Assembly (NCBI RefSeq): GCF_009765375.1
Contig: NZ_VTOK01000012.1
Span: 1-64,000, forward strand
Origin: Alteribacillus sp. YIM 98480
Lineage (GTDB): Bacteria > Bacillota > Bacilli > Bacillales > Marinococcaceae
Length of the DNA: 64,000 nucleotides
Direction: 5' to 3'
Below the pieces are notes generated by a model that saw only the letters and a list, made by a program, of their open reading frames with translations, had not been told where the DNA came from and searched no databases. The first letter of the stretch is position 1. The number at the start of each line of letters is the position of its first letter. A program made the position numbers and the translations under genes. Shown in pieces: positions 19,524 through 27,170 of this stretch.

Positions 19524-19820
19524 ATGAAAATTACTCTAACTCAACCAGCAGTAAAGTGGTTTCAAGAAGAAATGGAAGCCAAAAGCGGGGATTATATTCG
19601 ATTTTTTGCAAGATATGGAGGATACTCTTCTATTCAGCCAGGTTTCTCATTAGGCGTTTCTAAATCTAATTTTGACCAAAAAGCAGCTGCTTTAGCTGAA
19701 TATGATGGTATCGTGTTTTTTATTGACGAAAAAGATAATTGGTATTTTAAAGATCATCACTTACATGTAAAATACAGCAGAAAATATAACGAAATTGAAT
19801 ATGAGTATGTTAAAAATTAA
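19524..19820 (+). CDS. HesB/YneR-like protein
   Basis: A 98-residue protein resembling the YneR branch of the HesB/IscA-like fold (Fe-S biogenesis-type domain). It starts with MKITLTQPAVKWFQEEM, then FFARYGGYSSIQPGFSLGV. The three cysteines that bind iron or Fe-S clusters in true IscA proteins are all absent, so a scaffold role is unlikely. Its function is unknown. AGGAG precedes the ATG. Confidence 0.8.
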   Translation: MKITLTQPAVKWFQEEMEAKSGDYIRFFARYGGYSSIQPGFSLGVSKSNFDQKAAALAEYDGIVFFIDEKDNWYFKDHHLHVKYSRKYNEIEYEYVKN

Positions 19821-19994
19821 AAAACTTTGCTTGCTTCCATGTCAAAACGGATAAAAGCTTCAGCAAAGTTAAACTTTCTTAACTTATAAAAAAGATTCGT
19901 CATTTGGCATACCTGAAGGTAAAGACAGAGCGCTTTATACTTTCTACAGAATGAACGTTTACATAAGAAAAGCGCAAGCGCCTTAAAAGAAGGA

Positions 19995-20035
19995 AGTTCG
20001 GCTACGAGCGTCACGTCCTGTGACAACGCCGAACT
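19995..20035 (-). repeat. Nested AGGAC-loop hairpin, reverse orientation
   Basis: Outer stem AGTTCGGC/GCCGAACT encloses GTCAC/GTGAC. On the minus strand the loop reads AGGAC. The outer stem sequence differs entirely from the one at 5586 yet pairs perfectly. Confidence 0.75.
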
Positions 20036-20185
20036 GACTCCCATCCTGGGAGCCCGCGACAGGTTCTGGAGCTTTCGCGCAGGGTCGCCTGCGGCCCGGA
20101 GTCGAAAGGGAAAACATAAGACGTTCAGCTCATTTTAATGAACTTCTACTAAGATCGCACACGTCGACGCATAGGATGTGCTAAT

Positions 20186-20221
20186 GTCGCCAATGCCACA
20201 GGACGTGGTGTTTTTGGCGAC
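20186..20221 (+). repeat. Nested AGGAC-loop hairpin
   Basis: Outer stem GTCGCCAA/TTGGCGAC and inner GCCAC/GTGGT around loop AGGAC. One G-T wobble replaces a pair present in copy 1. Confidence 0.75.
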
Positions 20222-20304
20222 GAGTTTGCAACGTAGAAGTCACCACATCGTGTGGAAGTACGTCCTGTGACAACGCTGAACTGGCTTGCACAGGAGGTGT
20301 TGAG

Positions 20305-20341
20305 TTTTGCGTTGCGACAGGACGTCGCGGTTTTAGCAAAA
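20305..20341 (+). repeat. Nested AGGAC-loop hairpin
   Basis: Outer stem TTTTGC/GCAAAA and inner GCGAC/GTCGC around loop AGGAC. Both stems differ from the other members but remain paired. Confidence 0.7.
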
Positions 20342-20424
20342 GTTCCTCTCTATCGTGTGCGCCTGAGCGGCTGGGCGCTGTAGCTAGACATGTAAAACCC
20401 AAAATATTTATAATTTCTTACCTT

Positions 20425-20467
20425 TTAAAAAAAGAGCTGCCTGCTTTATTTCGTTTACAGGCAGCTT
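20425..20467 (-). terminator. Orphan minus-strand terminator beside repeat copy 2
   Basis: AGCTGCCTG and CAGGCAGCT form a 9-bp stem with a 14-base loop. On the minus strand it is followed by CTTTTTTTAAAA, a good U-tract. No minus-strand gene lies upstream of it; the next genes to the right are on the plus strand. Confidence 0.7.
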
Positions 20468-20482
20468 CAAGTGGAGAGAGAG

Positions 20483-20611
20483 ATGCCAACAAAGAAAATG
20501 TACAGTCGGCAAAGACTTCCTACAACATTAGTATATGTAATTCTAGTTATTATATCATTGATTTTGTTAGGTTATCTGACTTTAAAGTTTCAAGGGAATG
20601 AAACCGTTTGA
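20483..20611 (+). CDS. Small single-pass membrane peptide, 42 aa
   Basis: An ATG 5 bases after GGAGAG opens a 42-codon frame. The product has a basic N terminus (PTKKMYSRQR), one strongly hydrophobic helix (LVYVILVIISLILLGYL) and a short polar tail. This is the layout of small membrane proteins common in bacilli. I cannot assign a family. It precedes the S9 peptidase by 150 bases. Confidence 0.5.
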   Translation: MPTKKMYSRQRLPTTLVYVILVIISLILLGYLTLKFQGNETV

Positions 20612-20760
20612 GTTTTTTTCTTATTTTTACTATACTGATTTCACATATTCACCATCTATATTTCTACTAATTTTTATTTTATTCGCTATGGTAGCATGTA
20701 TGAATAATTAAATAGAGCAATAATAAGGGTGCTAATTTTACTTAAAAGGGGGAATTGTTT

Positions 20761-22755
20761 TTGACCGTCAATAAACGACCAATTACAGCTGAGGATCTTA
20801 AAAAAATTAATATTGTCAAAGAACCGCAAATTGCCGCAGATGGGGAAAAATATGTTTTTGTTCAAACAATAGTCGGTGATGATTTGGAATACTATTCACA
20901 TTTGTTTGTTCATAACCTTGCCGATGACCTGCCAGTTCAGTGGACTTTTGGAAAAGTGAGAGATCACTCTCCCCGTTGGTCTCCCGATGGTTCGGAACTA
21001 GCTTTTGTTTCAAACCGTTCAGGTGGAAACCAATTATGGATGATGTCTACAGCAGGAGGAGAACCTCGTCAAATTACTGAATTAAAAAACGGAGCTGCGG
21101 AACCTATTTGGTCGCCTGATGGACGATTTTTACTTTTCTCCACACCATTAGCAGCAAATGAAATGCTGTCTTCAGAAAGTGACGAAGAACATAACAATAA
21201 CGAACAAAACAAACCAGTAAAAGTTGAAAAACTTAAATACAAATCAGATGAAAAAGGAATTCATAAAGAAAAGCGAACGCAGCTAGTGTTATATGATATA
21301 AAAAAAGAACATATGGAAGTACTGACAGATGGTGATTTTGACCACCACTCGGCTGACTGGTCACCAGACAGCCGTCAAATTGTATTCAGCGCTAACCGAG
21401 ATGAAGACGAAGATCGTTCCAATACGTTGGATCTTTTTATTATTGACACGGAAACAAAAGACATCGTAAAACTTACTAATTCTACAGGCGTCTTTTCCAT
21501 GGCAAAATGGTCCAAAAATGGCAAAAAAATTGCCTGTTTCGGTCATGAATTAGAGTACAAAGGTGCTACTCTAAATCAAGTGTGGATTATAGATCCTTTA
21601 TCAAAAGAACGAACGTGTATGACGTTGAAATGGGATGTCCAAATTGGCGATGCCACTGTAGGAGATATTCGTTCAAGTAACTCTAATCCAGGACCAATGT
21701 GGTCGAGTGATGAAAGGCACATATTTTTCACAGCAAGTGACCATGGGAATACTGGCCTCTATCAAATGGATATGCAAGGGGAAATCACGTCAATACACGA
21801 AGAAGAGAACCATTTATTCGGATGTTCTTACCATGCTGACCTCGACTTGTTTGTTGCTGGAATTAGCGACCCCTCTAATCCTGGGGATTTATTCAAAATA
21901 ACGCGTAAAGAAAAAGGCAAAGTTCGATTAACTGATGTCAACGCATCGTTTTTAAAAGAGGTTCATCTTTCCATACCTGAGCCTATTGTAGCAAAGGCCG
22001 AGGATGGCTGGGAAATACATGGCTGGATAATGAGACCTGCAAATTTTGAAGAAGGACAGCGTTATCCAATGATACTTGAAATTCATGGCGGACCGCATGC
22101 CATGTATGCAAATACATTTTTTCATGAGTTTCAGCTACTAGCAGCTAATGGATATGTTGTACTTTATACCAATCCCCGGGGAAGCCACGGTTATGGTCAA
22201 ACTTTTGTAAACGCTTGCCGCCATGATTACGGCGGGAAAGATTACCATGATTTGATAAGCGCTGTAGATCATGTCCTCGAACACTATGACTTTATTGATG
22301 AAGATCGTCTAGGTGTTACAGGAGGCAGTTACGGCGGATTTATGACTAACTGGATTATCGGTCATACGAACCGTTTTAAAGCTGCTGTAACCCAAAGATC
22401 TATTTCTAATTGGACCAGTTTCTATGGTGTAAGTGATATTGGCTACTTTTTTACTGAATGGGAACTTGGCGCACATGTTTTTGACGATCCTGAAAAGCTA
22501 TGGCATCATTCTCCGATTAAATATGCCCAAGATATAAACACGCCTTTACTTATCATGCACGGGGAAAAAGATTATCGTTGTCCAATAGAACAAGGTGAAC
22601 AACTTTTTACAACGTTAAAATATCTTCAAAAACCTGTTGCGTTTTTATGGTTCCCTGAAGCTAATCATGAGTTAAGTCGCAGTGGTCCCCCATCTCTTCG
22701 TCTAGAACGTCTAAACCACATGGTTGAATGGTTCCAAGAACATCTTCATTCTTAA
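20761..22755 (+). CDS. S9 family prolyl oligopeptidase-type peptidase
   Basis: A 664-residue serine peptidase of the acylaminoacyl-peptidase/prolyl oligopeptidase group. The N-terminal two-thirds form a WD40/TolB-like propeller, with repeats such as SPRWSPDGSELAFVSNRSGG. The C-terminal alpha/beta hydrolase has the serine in GGSYGGFMTNW, the aspartate in MHGEKDYRCP and the histidine in EANHELSRSG. There is no signal peptide, so it is probably cytoplasmic. Start taken at the TTG at 20761, 8 bases from AAAGGGGG, rather than the TTG at 20755. The terminator at 22798 follows. Confidence 0.92.
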   Translation: MTVNKRPITAEDLKKINIVKEPQIAADGEKYVFVQTIVGDDLEYYSHLFVHNLADDLPVQWTFGKVRDHSPRWSPDGSELAFVSNRSGGNQLWMMSTAGGEPRQITELKNGAAEPIWSPDGRFLLFSTPLAANEMLSSESDEEHNNNEQNKPVKVEKLKYKSDEKGIHKEKRTQLVLYDIKKEHMEVLTDGDFDHHSADWSPDSRQIVFSANRDEDEDRSNTLDLFIIDTETKDIVKLTNSTGVFSMAKWSKNGKKIACFGHELEYKGATLNQVWIIDPLSKERTCMTLKWDVQIGDATVGDIRSSNSNPGPMWSSDERHIFFTASDHGNTGLYQMDMQGEITSIHEEENHLFGCSYHADLDLFVAGISDPSNPGDLFKITRKEKGKVRLTDVNASFLKEVHLSIPEPIVAKAEDGWEIHGWIMRPANFEEGQRYPMILEIHGGPHAMYANTFFHEFQLLAANGYVVLYTNPRGSHGYGQTFVNACRHDYGGKDYHDLISAVDHVLEHYDFIDEDRLGVTGGSYGGFMTNWIIGHTNRFKAAVTQRSISNWTSFYGVSDIGYFFTEWELGAHVFDDPEKLWHHSPIKYAQDINTPLLIMHGEKDYRCPIEQGEQLFTTLKYLQKPVAFLWFPEANHELSRSGPPSLRLERLNHMVEWFQEHLHS

Positions 22756-22797
22756 ATACAGTTGTTGGGCTTACAACGGGCGATTATCATTTCTAGC

Positions 22798-22839
22798 AAA
22801 ATAAGAAGCCAGAAGTCTACATGTCTGGCTTCTTATTTT
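22798..22839. terminator. Strong bidirectional terminator
   Basis: A perfect 16-bp stem, AAAATAAGAAGCCAGA with TCTGGCTTCTTATTTT, and a 10-base loop. It sits between the convergent S9 peptidase and the small charged protein gene and has T-rich arms on both strands. Confidence 0.9.
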
Positions 22840-23009
22840 GTCTCTTTTCTCTCGGTTGAGGATGAATCTTTCGTTTTTTCTTTTTTCTTCATTTCCTTTT
22901 CTTCTATTTTTAAGTCTTCTAATGGGACTGGGTCTTCATGGACGGTGGGCGGCATGTCCTTTGTCGTCTTAATTGATTTATTCTTATTTTGCCTTTTAGA
23001 CTCAGGCAT
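22833..23009 (-). CDS. Small highly charged hypothetical protein, 58 aa
   Basis: An ATG preceded by AAGGAGGA opens a 58-codon frame. The product (MPESKRQNKNKSIKTTKDMP...) is rich in lysine and glutamate, has no membrane segment and is probably disordered. Its end overlaps the bidirectional terminator at 22798. I do not recognise a family. The ribosome-binding site and dedicated terminator support a real gene. Confidence 0.6.
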   Translation of the reverse strand: MPESKRQNKNKSIKTTKDMPPTVHEDPVPLEDLKIEEKEMKKKEKTKDSSSTERKETK

Positions 23010-23148
23010 TAAAAATCCTCCTTCATTAGCTTCTTATTACTGTATATACCACAATGATAAAATGAACAAACGTAAGGCCATAATGATGAGTTAAACTGCA
23101 TTCTCTGCTATCATAATAAGAAAAGAAGGAAAAGGGGAAATAATATAA

Positions 23149-23781
23149 GTGAATGTAAATAAAAAAACAATTCTAAAAAGATTTGCAAATAGGAAACAAG
23201 GAATTATTGATGAGTATGAAATGCGCCGCTATGCCGTATTAATACCTTTAATAGAGATAGAAGAAGAAATGCACTTATTATTTGAAGTGAGAGCTAAACA
23301 TATGAACCGCCAACCTGGTGAAATATGCTTTCCAGGAGGGATGGTAGATTCTTCTGATCATACTCCTGGTGATGCTGCAGTTCGTGAGTTGTGCGAAGAA
23401 GTAGGCGTTAGGGAAGAATACGTTTCCTTAACGGGAAGCCTAGATAGGATGGTATCCCCTTTCAACCAAATCATCTATCCTTATGTAGGCTTTTTAAACC
23501 GTTCTGCTCCAATGTCACCCAATCAAGAAGAAGTAGATGAGCTTTTTACTGTACCTTTATCTTTTTTTCTCGATATGGAACCTGAACGCCATGATGTATA
23601 TCTAAACGTAGAAGCAGGCTCTTCATTTCCTTATGAATACCTTCCAGGAGGCAAGAATTATCAGTGGAAAAAAGGAGTAATACCAGAATATTTTTATTTT
23701 TATAAGGATTATGTTATATGGGGGTTGACCGCTAGAATTATTAAACACTTTATTGAAGAATTGGACTTGAATGTTAAGTAA
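23149..23781 (+). CDS. Nudix hydrolase, CoA pyrophosphatase type
   Basis: A 210-residue Nudix protein. The Nudix box spans the segment from CFPGGMVDSSDHTPGDAAVR to ELCEEVGV, with the metal-binding REUxEE core. The PGEICFPGG motif upstream of the box is typical of CoA/acyl-CoA diphosphatases, which cleave CoA to 3',5'-ADP and phosphopantetheine. It starts with GTG after AAAAGGGG. The substrate is inferred from family similarity only. Confidence 0.88.
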   Translation: MNVNKKTILKRFANRKQGIIDEYEMRRYAVLIPLIEIEEEMHLLFEVRAKHMNRQPGEICFPGGMVDSSDHTPGDAAVRELCEEVGVREEYVSLTGSLDRMVSPFNQIIYPYVGFLNRSAPMSPNQEEVDELFTVPLSFFLDMEPERHDVYLNVEAGSSFPYEYLPGGKNYQWKKGVIPEYFYFYKDYVIWGLTARIIKHFIEELDLNVK

Positions 23782-23819
23782 ATAGCAGCATGCTTTAAAA
23801 ACTTGGCTTAAATAAAGGA

Positions 23820-23945
23820 AACCACCAACAAAGGTACTTTTACTCATAAAGCACCCGTCAACTCACAGGATGTACTAATGTCGTCATTGTCACTGGACGT
23901 GACTTTTGACGACGGACGCACACGACGTGCTAGCTGCCGATAAAA
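23820..23945. repeat. Fragment of the modular repeat with variant hairpin
   Basis: CACAGGATGTACTAATGTCG recalls the segment before the hairpin in copies 1 and 2. Hairpin 23880-23913 has outer stem GTCGTCA/TGACGAC, inner stem GTCAC/GTGAC and loop TGGAC. The repeat edges are absent here. It lies in the gene-free stretch 23782-24363; the rest of that stretch holds the terminator at 24048 and degenerate repeat-like words near 24230-24300. Confidence 0.65.
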
Positions 23946-24047
23946 GGCAATTTGCTAGCTGCCTTCAGTCATTTTAAGAGACTCAGCATCTATATTCATT
24001 TTTCATTCCTCTGTTTATACAGCTTGGCATGCATGTTGCCCTAACGT

Positions 24048-24083
24048 GTAAAAAACCACATTCTCAAAAAAGAGAATATGGTT
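24048..24083 (-). terminator. Minus-strand terminator downstream of yrhC
   Basis: AACCACATTCTC and GAGAATATGGTT form a 12-bp stem with one mismatch. On the minus strand it is followed by TTTTT. It is 281 bases after the yrhC stop, the first such signal there. Confidence 0.65.
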
Positions 24084-24363
24084 CAAAACCGTATTACCTT
24101 ATCTTTTATGATGAACCGATAAACCTGGCTTGCCGCCATGCAAGGAAAACACCTAACAGCAGGTTAATGACTTCTGTTAAGACGAAAACATCCTGTGCCT
24201 GTGTAGAACTCAACTCATCCTTTGTACGTAACGAAGTGTGTGGAAATACGTCTTGTTTGCAACGGGGTCTTTAATACGTCTTGTACGTTAAATGGCGTTG
24301 TTATTCTTGTACATTTACCAATAAATTTTCTAGTTTCCTAACAATGAAAAACACTCAATCAAT

Positions 24364-24588
24364 CTATTCATCAACTTTTTCCTCTGCTCTTTTTCCTATA
24401 ATATGGAGAAAAATGGAAACCATTAAAAGAACATTAATGATAATGAGAGCAGTCGTTTCCTGTTGTTTAGAAAAAGTATCTGGTAAAAAATACCCCAAAC
24501 TGAGAAACGCAGCCAGCGTTAACAATATTCTGCTGAAAGCAGAGAAATCCCGAGCCAATTTTTGCTGTTCTTCTGTCTCCTTTTCCAT
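24364..24588 (-). CDS. yrhC: YrhC-like small membrane protein
   Basis: A 74-residue protein with two hydrophobic segments (ILLTLAAFLSLGYFL and ALIIINVLLMVSIFLHII) flanked by charged ends. Its length, two-helix layout and position downstream of mtnN match YrhC of the B. subtilis mtnN-mccAB-yrhC operon. Here mccA and mccB are missing between them. Function is unknown. The assignment rests on context and general sequence likeness. Confidence 0.7.
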   Translation of the reverse strand: MEKETEEQQKLARDFSAFSRILLTLAAFLSLGYFLPDTFSKQQETTALIIINVLLMVSIFLHIIGKRAEEKVDE

Positions 24589-24699
24589 CTTCTCTCCCCT
24601 CCCTATGCCTACTATTATAATTGATTATATCACAGGGGATGAGAGGGATAATTAGGAGACTTTAACCAAAAATAGAAGATGTTTAGTTGTTGTGTATAT

Positions 24700-25404
24700 T
24701 TATATTTGCTTTTTTTTTAACTCGTCAATCATAGAAAGAACTAAATTTGCAGAATGAACGGATGCCTTTTTTAGAAATTGATCATATGATTGTTTAGCAT
24801 CCTGTCCCGCTATATCACTTAGTGAACGAATAATTACAAATGGAACGTTAAATCGATAACAAACTTGAGCTATAGCCCCTGCTTCCATTTCAGCACACTG
24901 TGGTTCTACAAATGTATTTTTTAAAAAGGCCACTCTCGAATCATCACTCATAAAAGAATCACCGGAGACAACCAAACCTTCCAACGTCGTTAATTTTTCG
25001 TTTATAGCACATTTTTTTGCTATTTGAACTAGCGTATCATCTGCTTCATATTTTGCTGGCATTTGAGGTACCTGACCAAATTCATATCCAAATACAGTGG
25101 CGTCCACATCATTATAGCGAACCTCTTTAGAAATCACCAAATCTCCTACGTTCAAAGCTGGGTTAAACCCGCCAGCCGAACCTGTATTTATAACTGCATC
25201 AGGCTGGAATTTTTCCAGCAGGATCGATGTACTAATTGCTGCATTTACTTTACCTATCCCGGATTTAACTAGTATAATTTCGTGTCCTTGTATGTACCCA
25301 CTATAAAAAAAACTTCCGCCAATTTCTTCCTCGATCCTATTTCCCAGATGATCTATTAACAATTCCACCTCTTCATCCATTGCTCCGATTACTGCTATTT
25401 TCAT
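24700..25404 (-). CDS. mtnN: MTA/SAH nucleosidase
   Basis: MtnN cleaves 5'-methylthioadenosine and S-adenosylhomocysteine to adenine plus the thioribose compound, in methionine salvage and the activated methyl cycle. The 234-residue protein starts MKIAVIGAMDEEVELL, contains NTGSAGG near the middle and ends with the active-site region CAEMEAGAIAQVC and VIIRSLSDIAG. Its neighbour is yrhC. Confidence 0.96.
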   Translation of the reverse strand: MKIAVIGAMDEEVELLIDHLGNRIEEEIGGSFFYSGYIQGHEIILVKSGIGKVNAAISTSILLEKFQPDAVINTGSAGGFNPALNVGDLVISKEVRYNDVDATVFGYEFGQVPQMPAKYEADDTLVQIAKKCAINEKLTTLEGLVVSGDSFMSDDSRVAFLKNTFVEPQCAEMEAGAIAQVCYRFNVPFVIIRSLSDIAGQDAKQSYDQFLKKASVHSANLVLSMIDELKKKQI

Positions 25405-25505
25405 CCTAACAATCCCTTTCTTATTATCATTTCTTCACATGCTCATTTCCCTATATTATAATACTATCACGGTTAGTTAAAGGTTACATAAAGGAGGTGC
25501 CATTT

Positions 25506-25718
25506 TTGAGTATACAATTACAGCCAATAGGAGATAAAATAGAATTTTTTGAAGCGCCCTCTCTTCATCATTTAGAAGAAAAAATTAATAAACAAGTAGA
25601 ACATAACGAAGCTATTCTATTGTATGTACATCATGTTCAGCATCACGTTCATTATGATCCGGCTACCTCTAGGCCTATTTATACTGCTGTCGTTCATTTT
25701 AAGGGAAAACAAAATTGA
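25506..25718 (+). CDS. yrzA: DUF2536 family protein (YrzA-like)
   Basis: A 70-residue protein resembling the short DUF2536 proteins of bacilli (KIEFFEAPSLHHLEEKINKQ, then VHHVQHHVHYD). Function unknown. I use the TTG at 25506, preceded by AAGGAGGTG, because the upstream GTG lies inside that ribosome-binding site. It is divergent from mtnN, as in B. subtilis. Confidence 0.8.
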   Translation: MSIQLQPIGDKIEFFEAPSLHHLEEKINKQVEHNEAILLYVHHVQHHVHYDPATSRPIYTAVVHFKGKQN

Positions 25719-25884
25719 TGAATTTTAGCAATTTCCCGGGTCTTGTAAAAATTGTAATTTACCTTTAAATGCAATCCTTTTTTTGGCCCGGGTATTTCTC
25801 TTATTATGTTTACGGCCCTTTAACATGAATGTATTAGCAAAACTCTGCTTGTTCGGCATGTAAAGGAAGCAGAGAGTTTCCAGA

Positions 25885-25904
25885 ACATCGTGTGGAAGTA
25901 CGTC
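25885..25904 (+). repeat. 20-base word shared with repeat copy 2
   Basis: ACATCGTGTGGAAGTACGTC is identical here and at 20245-20264 inside repeat copy 2. The surrounding sequence has diverged, so this is probably a decayed fragment. The gene-free stretch 25719-26121 otherwise shows only the terminator near its right end. Confidence 0.7.
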
Positions 25905-26059
25905 TTCGGCAAAGGGGCATCTTAGTTCATCCTTGAATCAGTCATTTTGCTTATATTGTTTTCCTATAAACTTATACTTTCAGAACAGTAGGCCCTGCCT
26001 TCTTATTTTGTGTAATATAGTTAAATTGGAGGATGAGCCTCCTTTAAACGAGATTTATT

Positions 26060-26106
26060 TAGAAAAAGAGCCGTCCCTGGGTTTGAACTTGCTTTGGGAC
26101 AGCTCT
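26060..26106 (-). terminator. Terminator of yrrS
   Basis: An 11-bp stem, GAGCCGTCCC with GGGACAGCTC, contains one C-A mismatch. On the minus strand it is followed by TTTTTC. It lies just beyond the yrrS stop. Confidence 0.75.
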
Positions 26107-26121
26107 GCTCTTACCATACAT

Positions 26122-26799
26122 TTAGTTATGAGGATTTGAATCTAATACTTTCACTTCAATCGGTTTCCAGCCTTCGTTTTCAATAAACTCCATCGTCACA
26201 TGATAAGGATTGTTTTCATTATTTTTGTCACTAATTACTCCTACAACAGTGTGGCTGTCACCGCCGTTTTCAATTCTCCAATATCTTAAATCATCTTCAT
26301 CGGTCTCATCGAGATTCGTTGCATACCTCAAAGCCATTTTCATTTCTTTCCAGTTTTGACTGCCTTTATTAAAATCATGGCTAAATGATCCAGACTGTTC
26401 TGTACCAATCGGTTCCCAATCCCCGTTTTCACCATCTCCCTCAGGAATTTGGGGGCCATCGAGCTCTTCTTCTGATTCTTCGGAGTTCTCTACTGTTTCA
26501 TCCGGATTATCATTTTCTTTACTTTCTTCTGCTTCCGTTTCAGGAGCCTCTTCAGGAACGTTTTCCGATTCTTCTTCTGTTTCTTCTACAGGTTCCGTTT
26601 CCGCTTCTTTCGCTATATTATCTGTTTCGTTCTCTTCGACTGCTTGGTCATTCCCTGAAAAAAATAGTTGCACTGCAAAGAATATAATAAGAGCACCTAC
26701 CGCAACAATCGAAGCGTTAAGGATACGATTCATTCGTTTTCTTTTCCGCATTTCATACCGAGTATCTTCTCCGAAACCACGGTTGTTATCATTATTCAC
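26122..26799 (-). CDS. yrrS: YrrS-like DUF1510 membrane-anchored protein
   Basis: A 225-residue protein with a short basic cytoplasmic N terminus (MRKRKRMNRI), one transmembrane helix (ASIVAVGALIIFFAVQLFF), a long acidic Glu-rich linker, and a C-terminal DUF1510 domain (about residues 130-225, GDWEPIGTEQSGSFSHDF). In B. subtilis yrrS follows the penicillin-binding protein gene pbpI, suggesting an envelope role. Here pbpI is absent and greA is the next gene. Confidence 0.85.
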   Translation of the reverse strand: MNNDNNRGFGEDTRYEMRKRKRMNRILNASIVAVGALIIFFAVQLFFSGNDQAVEENETDNIAKEAETEPVEETEEESENVPEEAPETEAEESKENDNPDETVENSEESEEELDGPQIPEGDGENGDWEPIGTEQSGSFSHDFNKGSQNWKEMKMALRYATNLDETDEDDLRYWRIENGGDSHTVVGVISDKNNENNPYHVTMEFIENEGWKPIEVKVLDSNPHN

Positions 26800-27127
26800 C
26801 TTTCAACACCTGCCATTCCTTTCAGCACATAATAATAACTATCCTCTTCTTCATAATATAAGATTTTATAAGTTTAATCGAGAGGGTTTTACGTTTTTTT
26901 CAGTATTTTACACAAATCCATAGATTTTTTTATGCTTTATGTTTTGACAATAGAAATATTTAACTAGCGCCAGCCCTTTAGGTGAAGGTGGCTGCTAGTT
27001 GCACTTATACTGATTTCCTCAATATTTTGACGACGTCCATGATTCATTCTTGCTAAAATTTATATTCCCTCATGAAAGCAAACTTATCTAGCGTCCGAGA
27101 GTCCTTATAGTGAGTATCCAAGCAATG
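26800..27127. other. Gene-free stretch between yrrS and greA
   Basis: No coding frame with a ribosome-binding site is visible. An imperfect inverted repeat lies at 26962-27000 (AACTAGC and GCTAGTT at its ends). It faintly recalls the CTAG words at the repeat edges but cannot be assigned to that family. Confidence 0.5.
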
Positions 27128-27158
27128 AAAAAGAAAAGCAGCGATAGTAACTCGCTGC
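27128..27158 (-). terminator. Terminator of greA
   Basis: GCAGCGA and TCGCTGC form a 7-bp stem with a 7-base loop. On the minus strand it is followed by TTTTCTTTTTC. It is 13 bases past the greA stop. Confidence 0.85.
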
Positions 27159-27170
27159 TAATAAAATCAA

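Larger units (their letters stand above)
19967..20427. repeat. Modular dispersed repeat, copy 2 with nested modules
   Basis: The longest copy (461 bases). The left edge GAAAAGCGCAAGCGCC and the right edge GGCGCTGTAGCTAGACAT plus AT-rich tail match copies at 5431 and 56761. About 20050-20225 is nearly identical to copy 1. Extra blocks are added on both sides: 19990-20045 and 20226-20350, each holding versions of the AGGAC-loop hairpin. It fills most of the gap between the HesB-like gene and the small ORF at 20483, and open frames across it have no family sequence. Confidence 0.85.

Noticed and set aside
19820-19880. AACTTTGC ... GCAAAGTT inverted repeat after the HesB-like gene
   Set aside because: The loop is about 40 bases and no T run follows; not a convincing terminator.
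20181-20402. Minus-strand frame of 73 codons inside repeat copy 2
   Set aside because: It follows the repeat sequence and its hairpins; no ribosome-binding site or family match.
22762-23094. 110-codon plus-strand frame
   Set aside because: It is antisense to the better-supported 58-aa minus-strand gene and crosses the bidirectional terminator.
24029-24274. 81-codon plus-strand frame
   Set aside because: It runs through a terminator hairpin and repeat-like words, with no ribosome-binding site.
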